DNA of 64,000 bases from GCA-003244245 sp050699435 (GCA_050699435.1 JBOHGM010000007.1:23005-87004), one strand, 5' to 3'. Shown: positions 52,672-61,908, counted from the first letter of the stretch. Translations and numbers: made by a program. Notes: generated by a model not told the origin, from the sequence alone.

Positions 52672-54740
52672 GCGTCCCCATCCCGGGGCCGGTAGTGCCC
52701 GGTGAGCTGCTGCTCACCGGCGAACCCGTCCTGCTGGGACCGGATCGTGGCCGTGAGCTGATCGTCCTGAACACCGGCGACCGGCCGATCCAGGTGGGGT
52801 CGCATTACCACCTCGCCGCGGCGAACCCGGCGCTGCAGATGGACCGGTCGGCCGCCACCGGGATGCGGCTGGCGGTGCCTGCAGGCACGTCGGTGCGCTT
52901 CGAGCCCGGCATCGAACGGGTGGTGCGGATCGTGCCGCTGGGTGGCACCCGGACCGTGCCTGGTCTCCGGTTGGACGCGCCGGATCCTGGTCCGGCTGTG
53001 CCCAGCGGGGCCGTCGGCGGGGGCAGCTGGACAGTCGAGCGCAGTCGCTACGCCAAGCTCTACGGCCCCACCGAGGGTGACCGGGTGCGGTTGGCCGACA
53101 CCGACCTGCTCCTGGAGGTCAGCGAGGACCGCTGCCGCGGCCCGCACGGTGGGGATGAGGTGGTCTTCGGCGGGGGCAAGGTGATCCGGGAGTCGATGGG
53201 TCAGGCCCGGGCGTCCCGGGCCGACGGCGCGCCGGATCTGGTGATCACCGGGGCGCTGGTGCTGGACCACTGGGGGGTGGTCAAGGCCGACGTCGGGGTG
53301 CGGGACGGCCGAATCGTCGGCCTGGGCAAGGCCGGGAACCCGGACGTCATGGACGGGGTGCACTCGGCGTTGGTCATCGGCCCGGGCACCGAGATCATCG
53401 CGGGCAACGGGATGATCCTGACCGCAGGCGCGGTGGACAGCCACGTGCACCTGATCAGCCCGCAGCAGATACCCGAGGCGCTGGGCTCCGGTGTCACCAC
53501 CCTGGTCGGCGGCGGCACCGGCCCGGCGGAGGGCACCAAGGCGACCACGGTGACCCCGGGTGCCTGGTACCTGGCCCGGATGCTGGCGTCGCTGGACGAG
53601 CTGCCGGTGAACATCGCCCTGCTGGGCAAAGGCAACACCGTCGGCGAGCCGGCGCTGCGCGAGCAGGTCGCCGCCGGGGCCGCCGGGTTCAAGCTGCACG
53701 AAGACTGGGGATGCACCCCGGCGGCCATCGACGCCTGCCTGCGGGTCGCTGACGACACCGGCGTGCAGGTGGCCATCCACACCGACACCCTCAACGAGGC
53801 GGGCTACGTCGCCGACACGATGGCCGCGATCGCCGGTCGCACAATTCACGCCTACCACACCGAGGGAGCCGGGGGCGGGCACGCACCGGACATCATCACC
53901 GTCGCCAGCGCCCCCCACGTGCTGCCCAGCTCGACCAACCCGACCCGCCCGCACACCGTCAACACCGTCGACGAGCACCTCGACATGCTGATGGTCTGCC
54001 ATCACCTCAACCCCTCGGTGCCCGAGGACCTCGCCTTCGCGGAGAGCCGGATCCGCCCGTCCACGATCGCCGCGGAGGACCTGCTGCACGACCTCGGGGC
54101 CATCTCGATGATCGGGTCGGACTCCCAGGCGATGGGCCGGGTCGGCGAGGTGATCCTGCGCACCTGGCAGACCGCGCACGTGATGAAACGCCGGGTCGGG
54201 GCGCTGCCCGGAGACCCGGACACCTCGGACAACCTGCGGGCGCGGCGCTACGTGGCCAAGTACACGATCTGCCCGGCCATCGCGCACGGCCTGGACGGCG
54301 AGGTCGGCTCGGTGGAGGTGGGCAAGCTCGCCGATCTGGTGCTGTGGCCGCCCGCGTTCTTCGGGGTGCGGCCCAGCGTCGTGCTCAAGGGCGGCCTGAT
54401 CGCGTGGGCGGCGATGGGCGACTCCAACGCCTCCATCCCGACCCCGCAGCCGGTGCTGCCCCGGCCCATGTTCGGGGCCGCCGCCGCGGCCGCCACCTCG
54501 GTGCACTTCGTGGCTCCTGCAGCGGTGCAGGGCGGTCTCGGCGATCGGTTGGCGGTGCGGCGCAGGCTCGTCGCGGTGCGCGATACCCGTGCGTTGCGCA
54601 AGGCCGATCTGCCGCTCAATGACGCACTGCCACGCATCGAGGTGGACCCCGAGACGTTCACCGTCCGGATCGACGGCGAGGTGGTCGAGCCGCACCCGGC
54701 AGCCGAGCTGCCCATGGCGCAGCGCTACTTCCTGTTCTGA
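52668..54740 (+). CDS. ureBC: urease beta-alpha fusion protein
   Basis: 690 residues in one frame. Residues 1-105 are UreB (GELLLTGEPVLLGPDRGRE, IQVGSHYHLAAANPAL, GTSVRFEPG), a short Gly/Pro linker follows, and residues from about 121 are UreC (SRYAKLYGPTEGDRVRLADT). Nickel ligands and catalysis: DSHVHLISP, the carbamylated Lys342 in GFKLHEDWG, AIHTDTLNE, HTEGAGGGHAPD, mobile-flap VCHHLN and SDSQAMGR. All look intact. It hydrolyses urea to ammonia and carbamate. Usual operons keep ureB and ureC apart. Confidence 0.93.
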   Translation: MSVPIPGPVVPGELLLTGEPVLLGPDRGRELIVLNTGDRPIQVGSHYHLAAANPALQMDRSAATGMRLAVPAGTSVRFEPGIERVVRIVPLGGTRTVPGLRLDAPDPGPAVPSGAVGGGSWTVERSRYAKLYGPTEGDRVRLADTDLLLEVSEDRCRGPHGGDEVVFGGGKVIRESMGQARASRADGAPDLVITGALVLDHWGVVKADVGVRDGRIVGLGKAGNPDVMDGVHSALVIGPGTEIIAGNGMILTAGAVDSHVHLISPQQIPEALGSGVTTLVGGGTGPAEGTKATTVTPGAWYLARMLASLDELPVNIALLGKGNTVGEPALREQVAAGAAGFKLHEDWGCTPAAIDACLRVADDTGVQVAIHTDTLNEAGYVADTMAAIAGRTIHAYHTEGAGGGHAPDIITVASAPHVLPSSTNPTRPHTVNTVDEHLDMLMVCHHLNPSVPEDLAFAESRIRPSTIAAEDLLHDLGAISMIGSDSQAMGRVGEVILRTWQTAHVMKRRVGALPGDPDTSDNLRARRYVAKYTICPAIAHGLDGEVGSVEVGKLADLVLWPPAFFGVRPSVVLKGGLIAWAAMGDSNASIPTPQPVLPRPMFGAAAAAATSVHFVAPAAVQGGLGDRLAVRRRLVAVRDTRALRKADLPLNDALPRIEVDPETFTVRIDGEVVEPHPAAELPMAQRYFLF

Positions 54741-55132
54741 TGACCGGGCTGACGCTGGGGGCGATGCTGTTGGCCGATTCGCGGCTGCCCACCGGCGGGC
54801 ATGCGCACTCCGGCGGGGTGGAAGCGGCCGTGCAGCGCGGTCTGCTGCGCAACGAGGCCGACCTCGCGCTGTTCCTGGAGGCCCTGCACCAGCTGCTCAG
54901 CGGGGCATGCTCGGCCGTCGTGCGACTGCTGGGGCTGGACCCGATCCGGGTAGCTGCCGTGCAGGCCCGGATGAGCCAGCCGGTCGAAGAGGCCGCCCAA
55001 GCGGCGACCCGGGTCGCTGGTGAGGCCGTCGCCCGTTCGGATACCCGTCTGCTACCCAGTACCGGCACGCCGCTGCCGGAGGTGCTGGCCGAGTTGCACG
55101 CCCGCGCGGAGGTGACCCTCTTTGCCTCGTGA
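54740..55132 (+). pseudogene. ureF: urease accessory protein UreF with internal in-frame deletion
   Basis: 130 residues against the usual 210-225. The N-terminus DSRLPTGGHAHSGGVEAAV and the C-terminus VVRLLGLDPIRVAAVQARM and LPEVLAELHARAEVTLFAS are both genuine UreF, joined near residue 50 (LFLEALHQLLSG). About 80 central residues are missing. UreF controls nickel insertion with UreG and UreD; without its helical core it is unlikely to work. ATG overlaps the ureBC stop by one base. Confidence 0.8.
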
Positions 55133-55785
55133 CCACGATGTCGACCGAACGCCGATCCCCGTCGCCGGAACCCGGCACCGGGCACTGCGGATCGGCATCG
55201 GCGGGCCGGTCGGCGGCGGCAAGACGGCGCTGGTCGCCGCGCTGTGCCGGACGCTGCGCGACGAATTGTCGTTGGTGGTGGTGACCAACGACATCTACAC
55301 CACCGAGGACGCCGACTTCCTGCGCAGCAACGGGGTGCTGCCCGACGAGCGGATCCGGGCGGTGCGCACCGGCTGCTGCCCGCACACCGCGATCCGGGAC
55401 GACATCACCGCCAAACCTGGATGCGGTGGAGGAGCTCACCGTGCGGTATGACCCAGACCTGGTGCTGGTGGAAAGCGGCGGGGACAACCTCACCGCCACC
55501 TTCAGCTACGGCCTGATCGATGCCCAGATCTTCGTCCTCGACGTCGCCGGTGGCGACAAGGTGCCCCGCAAGGGTGGCCCCGGCGTCACCCGCTCCGATC
55601 TACTGGTGATCAACAAGATCGATCTCGCCCCATTGGTCGGTGCGGATCTGTCGGTGATGCGCCGGGACGCTGAAACAGTGCGGGAAGCTCGGCCCACCGT
55701 ACTGATCTCGCTGCGCGACCAGCCGGACGCCGGACCCGTCGTGGACTGGGTCCGCGATCTGCTCAGGTCAGCCGCCCGCCGGTGA
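55122..55785 (+). pseudogene. ureG: urease accessory GTPase UreG, single-base frameshift
   Basis: The first frame carries the P-loop GGPVGGGKTALV near residue 27, VVTNDIYTTEDA and the CPH metal motif in TGCCPHTAIRDDI. At 55413-55415 (GCCAAACCTGG) one extra A breaks the frame; without it AN-LDAVEELTVRYD follows, then LVESGGDNLTATF, GGDKVPRKGGPG and NKIDLAPLVGADL to 55785. Both halves are well conserved, so either a fresh mutation or a consensus error. TTG 55122 has GGAGG at good spacing and overlaps ureF by 11 bases. Confidence 0.85.
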
Positions 55786-56315
55786 GAGCCCGCGCTGAGC
55801 TGACGGTCGAACCCGGGTCTGCTGCTCCCCGTGTGCGGTGGAGCTCGGCTCCTCCTGTTGTGCTGCGGCCGACCGGTCCCCACCGCGTGCACCTGGTGCA
55901 GGCTGCAGGTGGTCCGCTGGGTGGTGATGATCTGGGTCTGACCGTCCACCTCGGCCCCGGCACCGTTCTGCAGGTCCGCTCCGCTGCGGCCACCCTGGTT
56001 CAGCCCAGCCACCCGGAGGCGGCGGCCCAGTGGACTGTCACCGCCGATCTCGCGGACGGGGCGGTGCTGGACTGGCGCCCAGAACCCACCATTCTCTGCG
56101 ACGGCGCGGAACTGCGCAGCAGCATGCAGATCGGATTGCAGCGCGGGGCACGCGCGCTCCTGCGCGAGGTGGTCGTGCTCGGCCGCGTTGGCCAGGTCGT
56201 AGAGCACCGGCAATGGCAGCACCACCAACTGCTCGACTATCTCGGTCACCGCGGCCGTCCATCGACGCGCCGTGGAAGCGTAGCGCTGGCTACGCGCCAT
56301 TCATCTTCGCGATGA
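55782..56315 (+). pseudogene. ureD: urease accessory protein UreD, C-terminally truncated
   Basis: 177 residues. The N-terminal and middle UreD blocks are there (GPHRVHLVQAAGGPLGGDDL, VLQVRSAAATLVQPS, LREVVVLGRVGQ). From about 56,190 the sequence loses likeness and runs into unrelated residues, where UreD would continue for another 50-80. The break therefore marks the end of the urease operon and the start of accessory DNA. GTG overlaps the ureG stop. Confidence 0.7.
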
Positions 56316-56427
56316 TCCACAATACCAGGATGATCGCAATGATCGCACCCGCTCCAACCCCCGGTGAGCGGCGGTAGTGCGGTCTTACCCAGTGTCCCTT
56401 GCGGTAGTGACCCCGAACGTGCGGCAT
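56290..56427 (-). CDS. small one-TM protein
   Basis: 45 residues starting MPHVRGHYRKGHWVRPHYRRS, then a single TM (AGAIIAIILVLWIIAKM). Similar short proteins with a PHVRGHYR-like basic N-terminus occur across actinobacteria; function unknown. GGGGGCC lies four bases before the ATG. Its end overlaps the tail of truncated ureD on the other strand. Confidence 0.6.
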   Translation of the reverse strand: MPHVRGHYRKGHWVRPHYRRSPGVGAGAIIAIILVLWIIAKMNGA

Positions 56428-56731
56428 GGTGGCCCCCATTGAACGTGTTCGACTAGCTGTACTGAAACACACCATCCGGACGTTCTGAGCCTCGCGCCGA
56501 AACGGCTGGGGCTAAGTGAATCGCTTGTGACGCATGTGAAAGAAGTCCATCGAACTCCACCCGTATGGCGCAGTCCTGATTGAGCCGCTCGGTGCCTCAC
56601 AAGCTGGAAGCAAGCATTTGTCGGAGTTCAGGCGCGTCTGGGCATCCGTCCAGCGTTCGACATGGCGCATCAGATAGTGATCGACCGCAACATCGGGACG
56701 CGTTACCGAAGCGCTCAGCTGACCTCACCAT
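56428..56731. other. no gene seen
   Basis: About 300 bases with lower GC than the neighbourhood and no convincing reading frame, RNA gene or repeat on either strand. Confidence 0.5.
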
Positions 56732-57274
56732 GTGATCGCAGGATGGCTGACACGTATCGGGGGTGGTTGGTGTGCCGAGACGTCGGATGAGGACGCGACG
56801 GAGACGCTCATCGCCCCCGTTCCGTGCGTGGGGGCTAGTGCTATTGCAGTGCTGGTTCTCCTTCTGATCCAACAGCAATGGATCATGGGCGGCTGGGTGG
56901 CCGCAGTCTTGATCTTTTACCTGCTCGTGGTGCGTCAGACCCGATGCCGCGTCGAGACCAAGCTTCATCGGCCGTGTCTTTGGCGAGTCCGGGGCCTGCT
57001 GGGCAGTTGTGACTACCACATAGGCCTTAAGCGAGGACTTCCCCAACTGGTGTCTGCCCATGGCTTCGGCCTGCCTATGTTCATGTGGCCGCGCTACGAC
57101 TCGGCACCCGCGGTTGATGAGGTGGAACCACAGCCATCCCCGAACGCCCGCGGTACAGCCAGATTGACGCCGCGAGCACGGGGGCTCTCAATCGATCGGA
57201 TCATGATGTGGCTCGCAGTGGGGAGCCTTGCGGTCGCCCTCGCAAGTTTTCTCCGCGATGTCCTTGCTGGATGA
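56732..57274 (+). CDS. hypothetical membrane protein with cysteine-containing core
   Basis: 180 residues. Two hydrophobic segments near residues 35-66 and one at the C-terminus (MMWLAVGSLAVALASFL). Between them is the conserved-looking block CRVETKLHRPCLWRVRGLLGSC followed by HIGLKRGLPQLV and LPMFMWPR, which I have seen in unnamed actinobacterial proteins. Three spaced cysteines might bind metal. The GTG start lacks a clear binding site. Function unknown. Confidence 0.6.
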   Translation: MIAGWLTRIGGGWCAETSDEDATETLIAPVPCVGASAIAVLVLLLIQQQWIMGGWVAAVLIFYLLVVRQTRCRVETKLHRPCLWRVRGLLGSCDYHIGLKRGLPQLVSAHGFGLPMFMWPRYDSAPAVDEVEPQPSPNARGTARLTPRARGLSIDRIMMWLAVGSLAVALASFLRDVLAG

Positions 57275-57490
57275 CAGCCAAGGTCGCGCTCGGCCTCCGG
57301 CTACCCGAGCGTAGGGCACGCGTGCCGTCCAGCACGGTGACAGCGTCCCCGATGAGGTGGACGCCACCATGGCGACTCGATCGACCTAGGCTGAGCTTTC
57401 GTGATGTCGCCGGTGCATTCGCGACTGTGGGTACGCATCATGCGCGAACACGATCGATCGGCGGGGAACCGCTCATGGCGATTCCGGCAC

Positions 57491-58203
57491 GTGAACAGCA
57501 CGCGCGGCCTCGCCCTGGTGGCGACGGTGCTCACGGTGGTGACGCTGCTCACCGGCGCGACCGCGCAGGCCGCAGCGTCGGTGCGGCTGGTGCCCTTCGA
57601 AACTCGGCGTAGGACGGGACGATTTTGCGGGGCGACGTCTACCTTCTCGAGGCCAGCGGCCGGTGGGGACGGTGCTCCAGTTGAGCTCCTACTGGAACAC
57701 GATCAAGGGTCCTGGTGAGCTGCAGGCCGACAACGAAGAGGTGCGGCCATTCCTTGAAGCGGGTTCGCGGTGGCGCTGGTGAACCTGCGCGGAACTGGCG
57801 AGAGCGACGGCTGCTTCCAGTGGGGTTCGCGGCTGGACTGGAGCGACGCGTCGACCGTGGTGGAGTCACTGGCTGCGCAACCGTGGAGCAACGGTAACGT
57901 CGGCATATACGGGACGAGCTACGAGGGGTGGACCCAGTACATGGCGATGGCCGACCCGTCGCCGTCCTCAAGGCCGCGGTGCCGATCAGCGGCGTGATCG
58001 ATGTCTGGAGCCTGCTGAAGCGCCAGGGGACGCGCCCGGTGGCGTCGACGGCATTCGGCGCCGCTACCAACTCCGTCGACCCCCGAGCTGGCGGTGCTCG
58101 ACCATGCGCGCTGCTCGGACTTCGCTCGCCATGTCGATGAGGGCGCGGAACTCGTCACGACCGGCGACCGCACGCCCTACTACCAGGAACGCGACCTACG
58201 CCC
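57491..58203 (+). pseudogene. secreted X-Pro dipeptidyl-peptidase/CocE-like hydrolase (S15), several frameshifts
   Basis: A signal-peptide start from GTG 57491 (GLALVATVLTVVTLLTGATAQA) is followed, in changing frames, by VLQLSSYWNTIKGP, then ALVNLRGTGESDGCF and GNVGIYGTSYEGWTQY (nucleophile Ser in GTSYEG), then LKAAVPISGVIDVWSLL, then RTPYYQERD. These are ordered pieces of one alpha/beta-hydrolase of peptidase family S15. At least three frame changes are needed (near 57,610, 57,755 and 57,960, and again near 58,085). It ends abruptly at the insertion-sequence side. Confidence 0.75.
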
Positions 58204-58235
58204 GTGTGGGACACGCGGGTCTGAAACGGGCGTAG
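58196..58235. repeat. 10-bp inverted repeat at left side of insertion sequence
   Basis: CTACGCCCGT (58196-58205) and ACGGGCGTAG (58226-58235) are perfect inverted copies around a 20-base loop, located where the S15 pseudogene stops. It may be part of the transposon end or a hairpin that blocks read-through into the transposase. Confidence 0.5.
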
Positions 58236-59904
58236 AACGTGGGAGAGGTGCACCTGACCAGGCAGAATGCGATTGTCGAAGATCGTAGTCTGACTGAGGC
58301 AGGTGCACCTCTTCCGTGCAGGGTACTTTGTGGGCCGACCGGCTGGAACTCGTCGGCGATGATGATCGCCTGGTCGGGTTCGCCGGGGCGTTGCCGGTGC
58401 GGCTGCTGGCCGAGCGGACCGGGCTGCGCGCGGGGTTGTCGGCGGCGATGGCGCGGCGGGGGTTCGACCCGGTGTATGACCGCGGCCAGGTTCTGGTCGA
58501 CCTGGCGGTGGCGCAGATCTTGGGCGGGGAGGCGATCAGCGACTTCCAGGGCCTGCGCCACCTCGGGCCGGTGATCGGGCCGGTGCCCTCGACCCCGACG
58601 GTGTGGCGGGCGCTGTCGGAGGTCGGGGAGCTGCAGCTGACCCGGATCAACACGGCGGTGACCGGGTTGCGGCGGCACTGGTGGGGGCTGCTGGCTGCGC
58701 GCCCGGAGGGGTTCCCGTGGCTGAGGGTCGCCGGGCGGGAGCTGAGCGGGATCACGGTGGTGGATCTGGACGCCTCGATCGTGTTCGCGTCCTCGGAGAA
58801 GGAGAACGCCCAGCCCACCTACAAGGGTGGGATCGGGTTCTGCCCCAACCTGGCCACCTGTGACAACACCGATGACGTGTTGGCGATCGACCCCCGGCCG
58901 GGCAACGCGACGTCCCACTGCGCCGCGGACAACATCGCCCTGCTCGACCTGGCGGTCTCCCGGCTGCCGGGCCGCTACCGGCGCCGGATGTTGGTGCGCC
59001 CCGGCGGGGCCGGGTTCTCCCCCGAGCTGCTCGAACACATCGCCGCCAGCGGCGGCACGCGGGGCCGGGACTGGGAGTTCTCGGTGGGTTGGTCGTGCAC
59101 GGACAAGGAGATGGACGCGATCGAGCGCCTGCCCACCGGGACGTGGACTCCCGGGATCGACCAGAACGGCGACCTCGTGCAGGACACGTTCGTCGCCGAC
59201 CTGACCGGTCTGCTCGACCTCAGCTCCTGGCACATGAAGATCCCCGGGCTGCGGGTCATCGTGCGCGACGAACCACTGCACCCCCGCTACCGCAAACGGG
59301 CCACCGACCGGGAGAAGCAGCTCGGGCGCCGCTACCAACTCGTCGCCGTCGACGCCACGGTCGGGCAGATCGCCTGGCTCGACGCGCGGCACCGCTCCCA
59401 CGTGCACGTCGAGAACGACGTCAAAGAGGCCAAGGCGCTGGGCCTGGACCGGTGGCCCTCCCGGCAGTGGTCGATCAACGTGGCGTGGACCCAGGTCGCC
59501 GCCCTGGCCGCGAACCTGCTGGCGTGCTTCCGCCACCTCGCCCTACCCGCCGGTGAGCTCCGCGACGCCGCCCCGAAACTACTGCGCTACCGGCTGCTGC
59601 ACCTACCCGCCCGGCTGACCCGCGGGCAACGCAAACGATGGCTGTACCTGCGGGCGGACTGGCCCTGGACCGAGGAGGTGATCAACGCCTGGCACGCGGT
59701 GAAGGCGCTCACCGCGCCAACCTGACCACCACCACACCACCTCGACGATCATGGAAGGAACCCGCCCGGAGAAGTGGAACCCGGCACCGGCGACACGACA
59801 GTCGCACCCCGACCCTGCCCACGAACCGGAAACCATGATCAAAATGACAAGGCTGTAGTTCAGGGGCAAGGCCGTCACCTCGGTGAAAAATCCAGGCCAG
59901 GGTC
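58236..59904 (+). mobile_element. IS1380-family insertion sequence, ends not resolved
   Basis: One transposase gene with about 80 bases upstream, holding two AGGTGCACCT palindromes (58246 and 58301), and 180 bases downstream. I could not match terminal inverted repeats or a target duplication, so the boundaries are approximate. The left limit follows the break in the S15 peptidase; the right limit is the end of the XRE gene. Confidence 0.6.
58316..59725 (+). CDS. IS1380-family DDE transposase
   Basis: 469 residues and uninterrupted. Family blocks: GGEAISDFQGLRHLGPVIG near residue 73, LDASIVFASSEKENAQPTYKGG with the first Asp near residue 152, DNIALLDLAV, and RSHVHVENDVKEAKALGLDRWPS near residue 360 with the last Glu. 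It should be able to move the element. GTG start. Confidence 0.92.
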   Translation: MQGTLWADRLELVGDDDRLVGFAGALPVRLLAERTGLRAGLSAAMARRGFDPVYDRGQVLVDLAVAQILGGEAISDFQGLRHLGPVIGPVPSTPTVWRALSEVGELQLTRINTAVTGLRRHWWGLLAARPEGFPWLRVAGRELSGITVVDLDASIVFASSEKENAQPTYKGGIGFCPNLATCDNTDDVLAIDPRPGNATSHCAADNIALLDLAVSRLPGRYRRRMLVRPGGAGFSPELLEHIAASGGTRGRDWEFSVGWSCTDKEMDAIERLPTGTWTPGIDQNGDLVQDTFVADLTGLLDLSSWHMKIPGLRVIVRDEPLHPRYRKRATDREKQLGRRYQLVAVDATVGQIAWLDARHRSHVHVENDVKEAKALGLDRWPSRQWSINVAWTQVAALAANLLACFRHLALPAGELRDAAPKLLRYRLLHLPARLTRGQRKRWLYLRADWPWTEEVINAWHAVKALTAPT

Positions 59905-60741
59905 TCAGCGCAAGTCGGTTATGGCCTTGGTGATGAGGTCGCGAGCGGATCGCCCGTAGACGGCGGAACGGTGGAGCAGAGCGAACGCCTTGGCGTACAG
60001 GGCAAGCTCTCGTGGTTGGGTGATGGTCAGCTCAGCGGAGTAGGTTTCGACCATTACCATACGATCATCGAACATGATGAATGCGTTTCCTGGCCAGATA
60101 TGATACTCTGATCTCAGAGGAATGATCCCAAGATTCAGCCGGGGCAACGATATGCTGGCCAGCAGGCGGTCCAGTTGACCACGCATCATGCCCGGTCCGC
60201 CAATGTTGGTGTGGAGGGCCTGTTCGCCCAGGATCACGTGGTATCGGCGGTCGCCGCGATAGAGGAACTGTTGTCGCTCCATACGGGCAGCCACCCCGGC
60301 GTCGATGTCGTCGGGGATCTCGAAGAAATCGACTACCTGTCGAAAGACCGCAGCGGCGTACTCCGCTGTCTGGAGAGTTCCCCACACCACGGTTGGGCTG
60401 TATACCCGGAATATCGTCGTTTTCCGGTACAGGGATAATGATCGCTGCTGGCGGACCTTGACGCCGGTCTGGAGTGTGCGCCGCCATTCGAGCCACATGG
60501 TCTCGATATGGCGAACCGTGGCGATCAGGTTGGGGATCTGGTCCTCGGCGTTGCTGTGCCGGCACCACTCGCGGATGTCGTTCTCGCTGGCGTTCTGCTT
60601 GCCATGCTCGATCTTACTGATCTTGGAGAGCTGCCAACCCGTCAGGTCGGCGAGCGCTCGGCCGGTGAGCCCAGCATCCTTGCGGAGATCACGCAGGCGA
60701 GTACCGAAAGCCTCTCGTGCTTGCTGGGCTTTATTGGACAC
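59905..60741 (-). CDS. XRE-family regulator with DUF5753
   Basis: 278 residues. HTH in residues 12-62 (LRDLRKDAGLTGRALADLTGWQLSKISKIEHGK), then the DUF5753 ligand-like domain from about residue 100 (VYSPTVVWGTLQTAEYA, RQQFLYRGDRRYHVILGEQAL, GIIPLRSEYHIWPGNAF). Actinomycetes carry many such regulators next to a small partner gene. Here the DUF6879 gene lies upstream by nine bases in the same direction, the standard pairing. Codon use is less GC-rich than in housekeeping genes here. Confidence 0.9.
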   Translation of the reverse strand: MSNKAQQAREAFGTRLRDLRKDAGLTGRALADLTGWQLSKISKIEHGKQNASENDIREWCRHSNAEDQIPNLIATVRHIETMWLEWRRTLQTGVKVRQQRSLSLYRKTTIFRVYSPTVVWGTLQTAEYAAAVFRQVVDFFEIPDDIDAGVAARMERQQFLYRGDRRYHVILGEQALHTNIGGPGMMRGQLDRLLASISLPRLNLGIIPLRSEYHIWPGNAFIMFDDRMVMVETYSAELTITQPRELALYAKAFALLHRSAVYGRSARDLITKAITDLR

Positions 60742-60750
60742 CGCAGGAGC

Positions 60751-61281
60751 TCAGACCGGCTCATAGTTGCTGTGAGGGATGGCAATGGCCCAAAGCTGGT
60801 CACGGACTCGGATGCAATCAGCGACGACGGCACGATCGGTGATGACCTCGTGGCCCTGCACCCTGCCGTCGTTACGAAAGTGCCCGACTGCAACCAGCTG
60901 ATCGTCAAAAAGCCACCAGTCATGTCCATCTACAGGAAAGACGATCTCGTCGGGCAGCAGATGGCGAGGCAGCCACCGGATGTTTTCACCAACCTCGAGG
61001 TTGAGCACGGTGTTGGCGTGCTCCCATCTGATGTAGTCGGTGATCGGCTCACTGATGACCCTGACCCGGCGTACAGTCTTGCCGGCCTGGGTGGCATTGC
61101 GGATCCTGGTTTGCCAGGGCTGGAGCCACGCCAAGTCGTCGGGCTCACCTCTCAGCCACTTGGCGAAGGGGTCATCCTCGATGGCAGTGGCATATGTATC
61201 CTTCAACTCCAGGTGAAAGGCGTCTCGCTCGACGAACGTCGTGATCAGCTCGTCGCGTTGCTCACTAGTGATCAACTTCAA
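60751..61281 (-). CDS. DUF6879-family protein
   Basis: 176 residues. Conserved aromatic and charged blocks DAFHLELKDTYA, WLQPWQTRIRNAT, RRVRVISEPITDYIRWEH and LLPDEIVFPVDGHDWWLFDD mark DUF6879, a partner of XRE/DUF5753 regulators; function unknown. The TTG start is supported by GGAGGAGG six bases upstream. It overlaps the small gene before it by 17 bases. Confidence 0.82.
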   Translation of the reverse strand: MKLITSEQRDELITTFVERDAFHLELKDTYATAIEDDPFAKWLRGEPDDLAWLQPWQTRIRNATQAGKTVRRVRVISEPITDYIRWEHANTVLNLEVGENIRWLPRHLLPDEIVFPVDGHDWWLFDDQLVAVGHFRNDGRVQGHEVITDRAVVADCIRVRDQLWAIAIPHSNYEPV

Positions 61282-61663
61282 GACTGTCCTCCTCCAGCAG
61301 TAGTGCTCGAATGGCGGTTCTGGTGACCTCCACGCAGTCCTCGAACTCCGGGATGCTCATCTGGGCGCGAGCCTCCGCGTCGGTCACGCGTTTGCCCTGC
61401 ACGATGTAGGTACCCTCACCCGTGACGTGCACGATGGGTGGCGCCCAGTGTGCTATCGCCCCGCGCAGCCCGTCCTTCGCCAAGTGGACGAACAACGCGG
61501 CTGGTACTTCCACGCACGTCTCGTCGGCGGGCGGATCCAGCTTGGCCAGGACCTCCGGATCGGTTACCTACCAGCCCTGGACGACGAAACTGTTTCGGTC
61601 GGTGGCATACAGGGTCGGGGAGTCTCCCGGGACCGAGTTCTTGCCGAGGAACCGTAGTCGCAT
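61265..61663 (-). pseudogene. two-repeat small protein interrupted by an amber codon
   Basis: From ATG 61663, with AGGAGA six bases upstream, the frame reads MRLRFLGKNSVPGDSPTLYATDRNSFVVQGW, then TAG at 61570-61568, then VTDPEVLAKLDPPADETCVEVPAAL and onward to 61265. The second half repeats the first: HVTGEGTYIVQGKRVTDAEARAQM against FVVQGW-stop-VTDPEVLAKL. The aligned residue is Lys or Arg, so a single AAG-to-TAG change would explain it. The C-terminal copy could still be made from GTG 61513. It heads the DUF6879/XRE unit; function unknown. Confidence 0.7.
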
Positions 61664-61908
61664 GGCTGCTCTCCTGTCTGATAGTTGCCCGAACTTGCGC
61701 TTTCAGAGAGCATGTGACTACTTGGTTCACTGGTCAAGCTAATCTAGCAAACATGGGCAATATCTAGTTGAAGCCAGACAACACGCTGGACGACGGTGCC
61801 AGAGGTGGATACCGGTGGCGCTTCTCGACATCCTGATCAACAGGGCGCGGACCGGCACCGTGGGAGCCGATGCCGGTACCTGTGAGAGCCTGAGCGCGAT
61901 CCGTTCGG

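Noticed and set aside
52461..54695. 744-codon minus-strand frame across urease
   Set aside because: It is the complement of a strongly conserved urease gene; composition is His/Arg/Gly-rich as expected for a GC-rich shadow.
55506..56300. Minus-strand frame starting MARSQRYASTARRW
   Set aside because: Mostly complementary to ureG and ureD. Its first 40 residues look somewhat protein-like, but I could not assign them or show coding bias.
58205..59904. Terminal inverted repeats of the IS1380 element
   Set aside because: I compared the sequence on both sides of the transposase and found no convincing matching ends or target duplication, so exact boundaries are not claimed.
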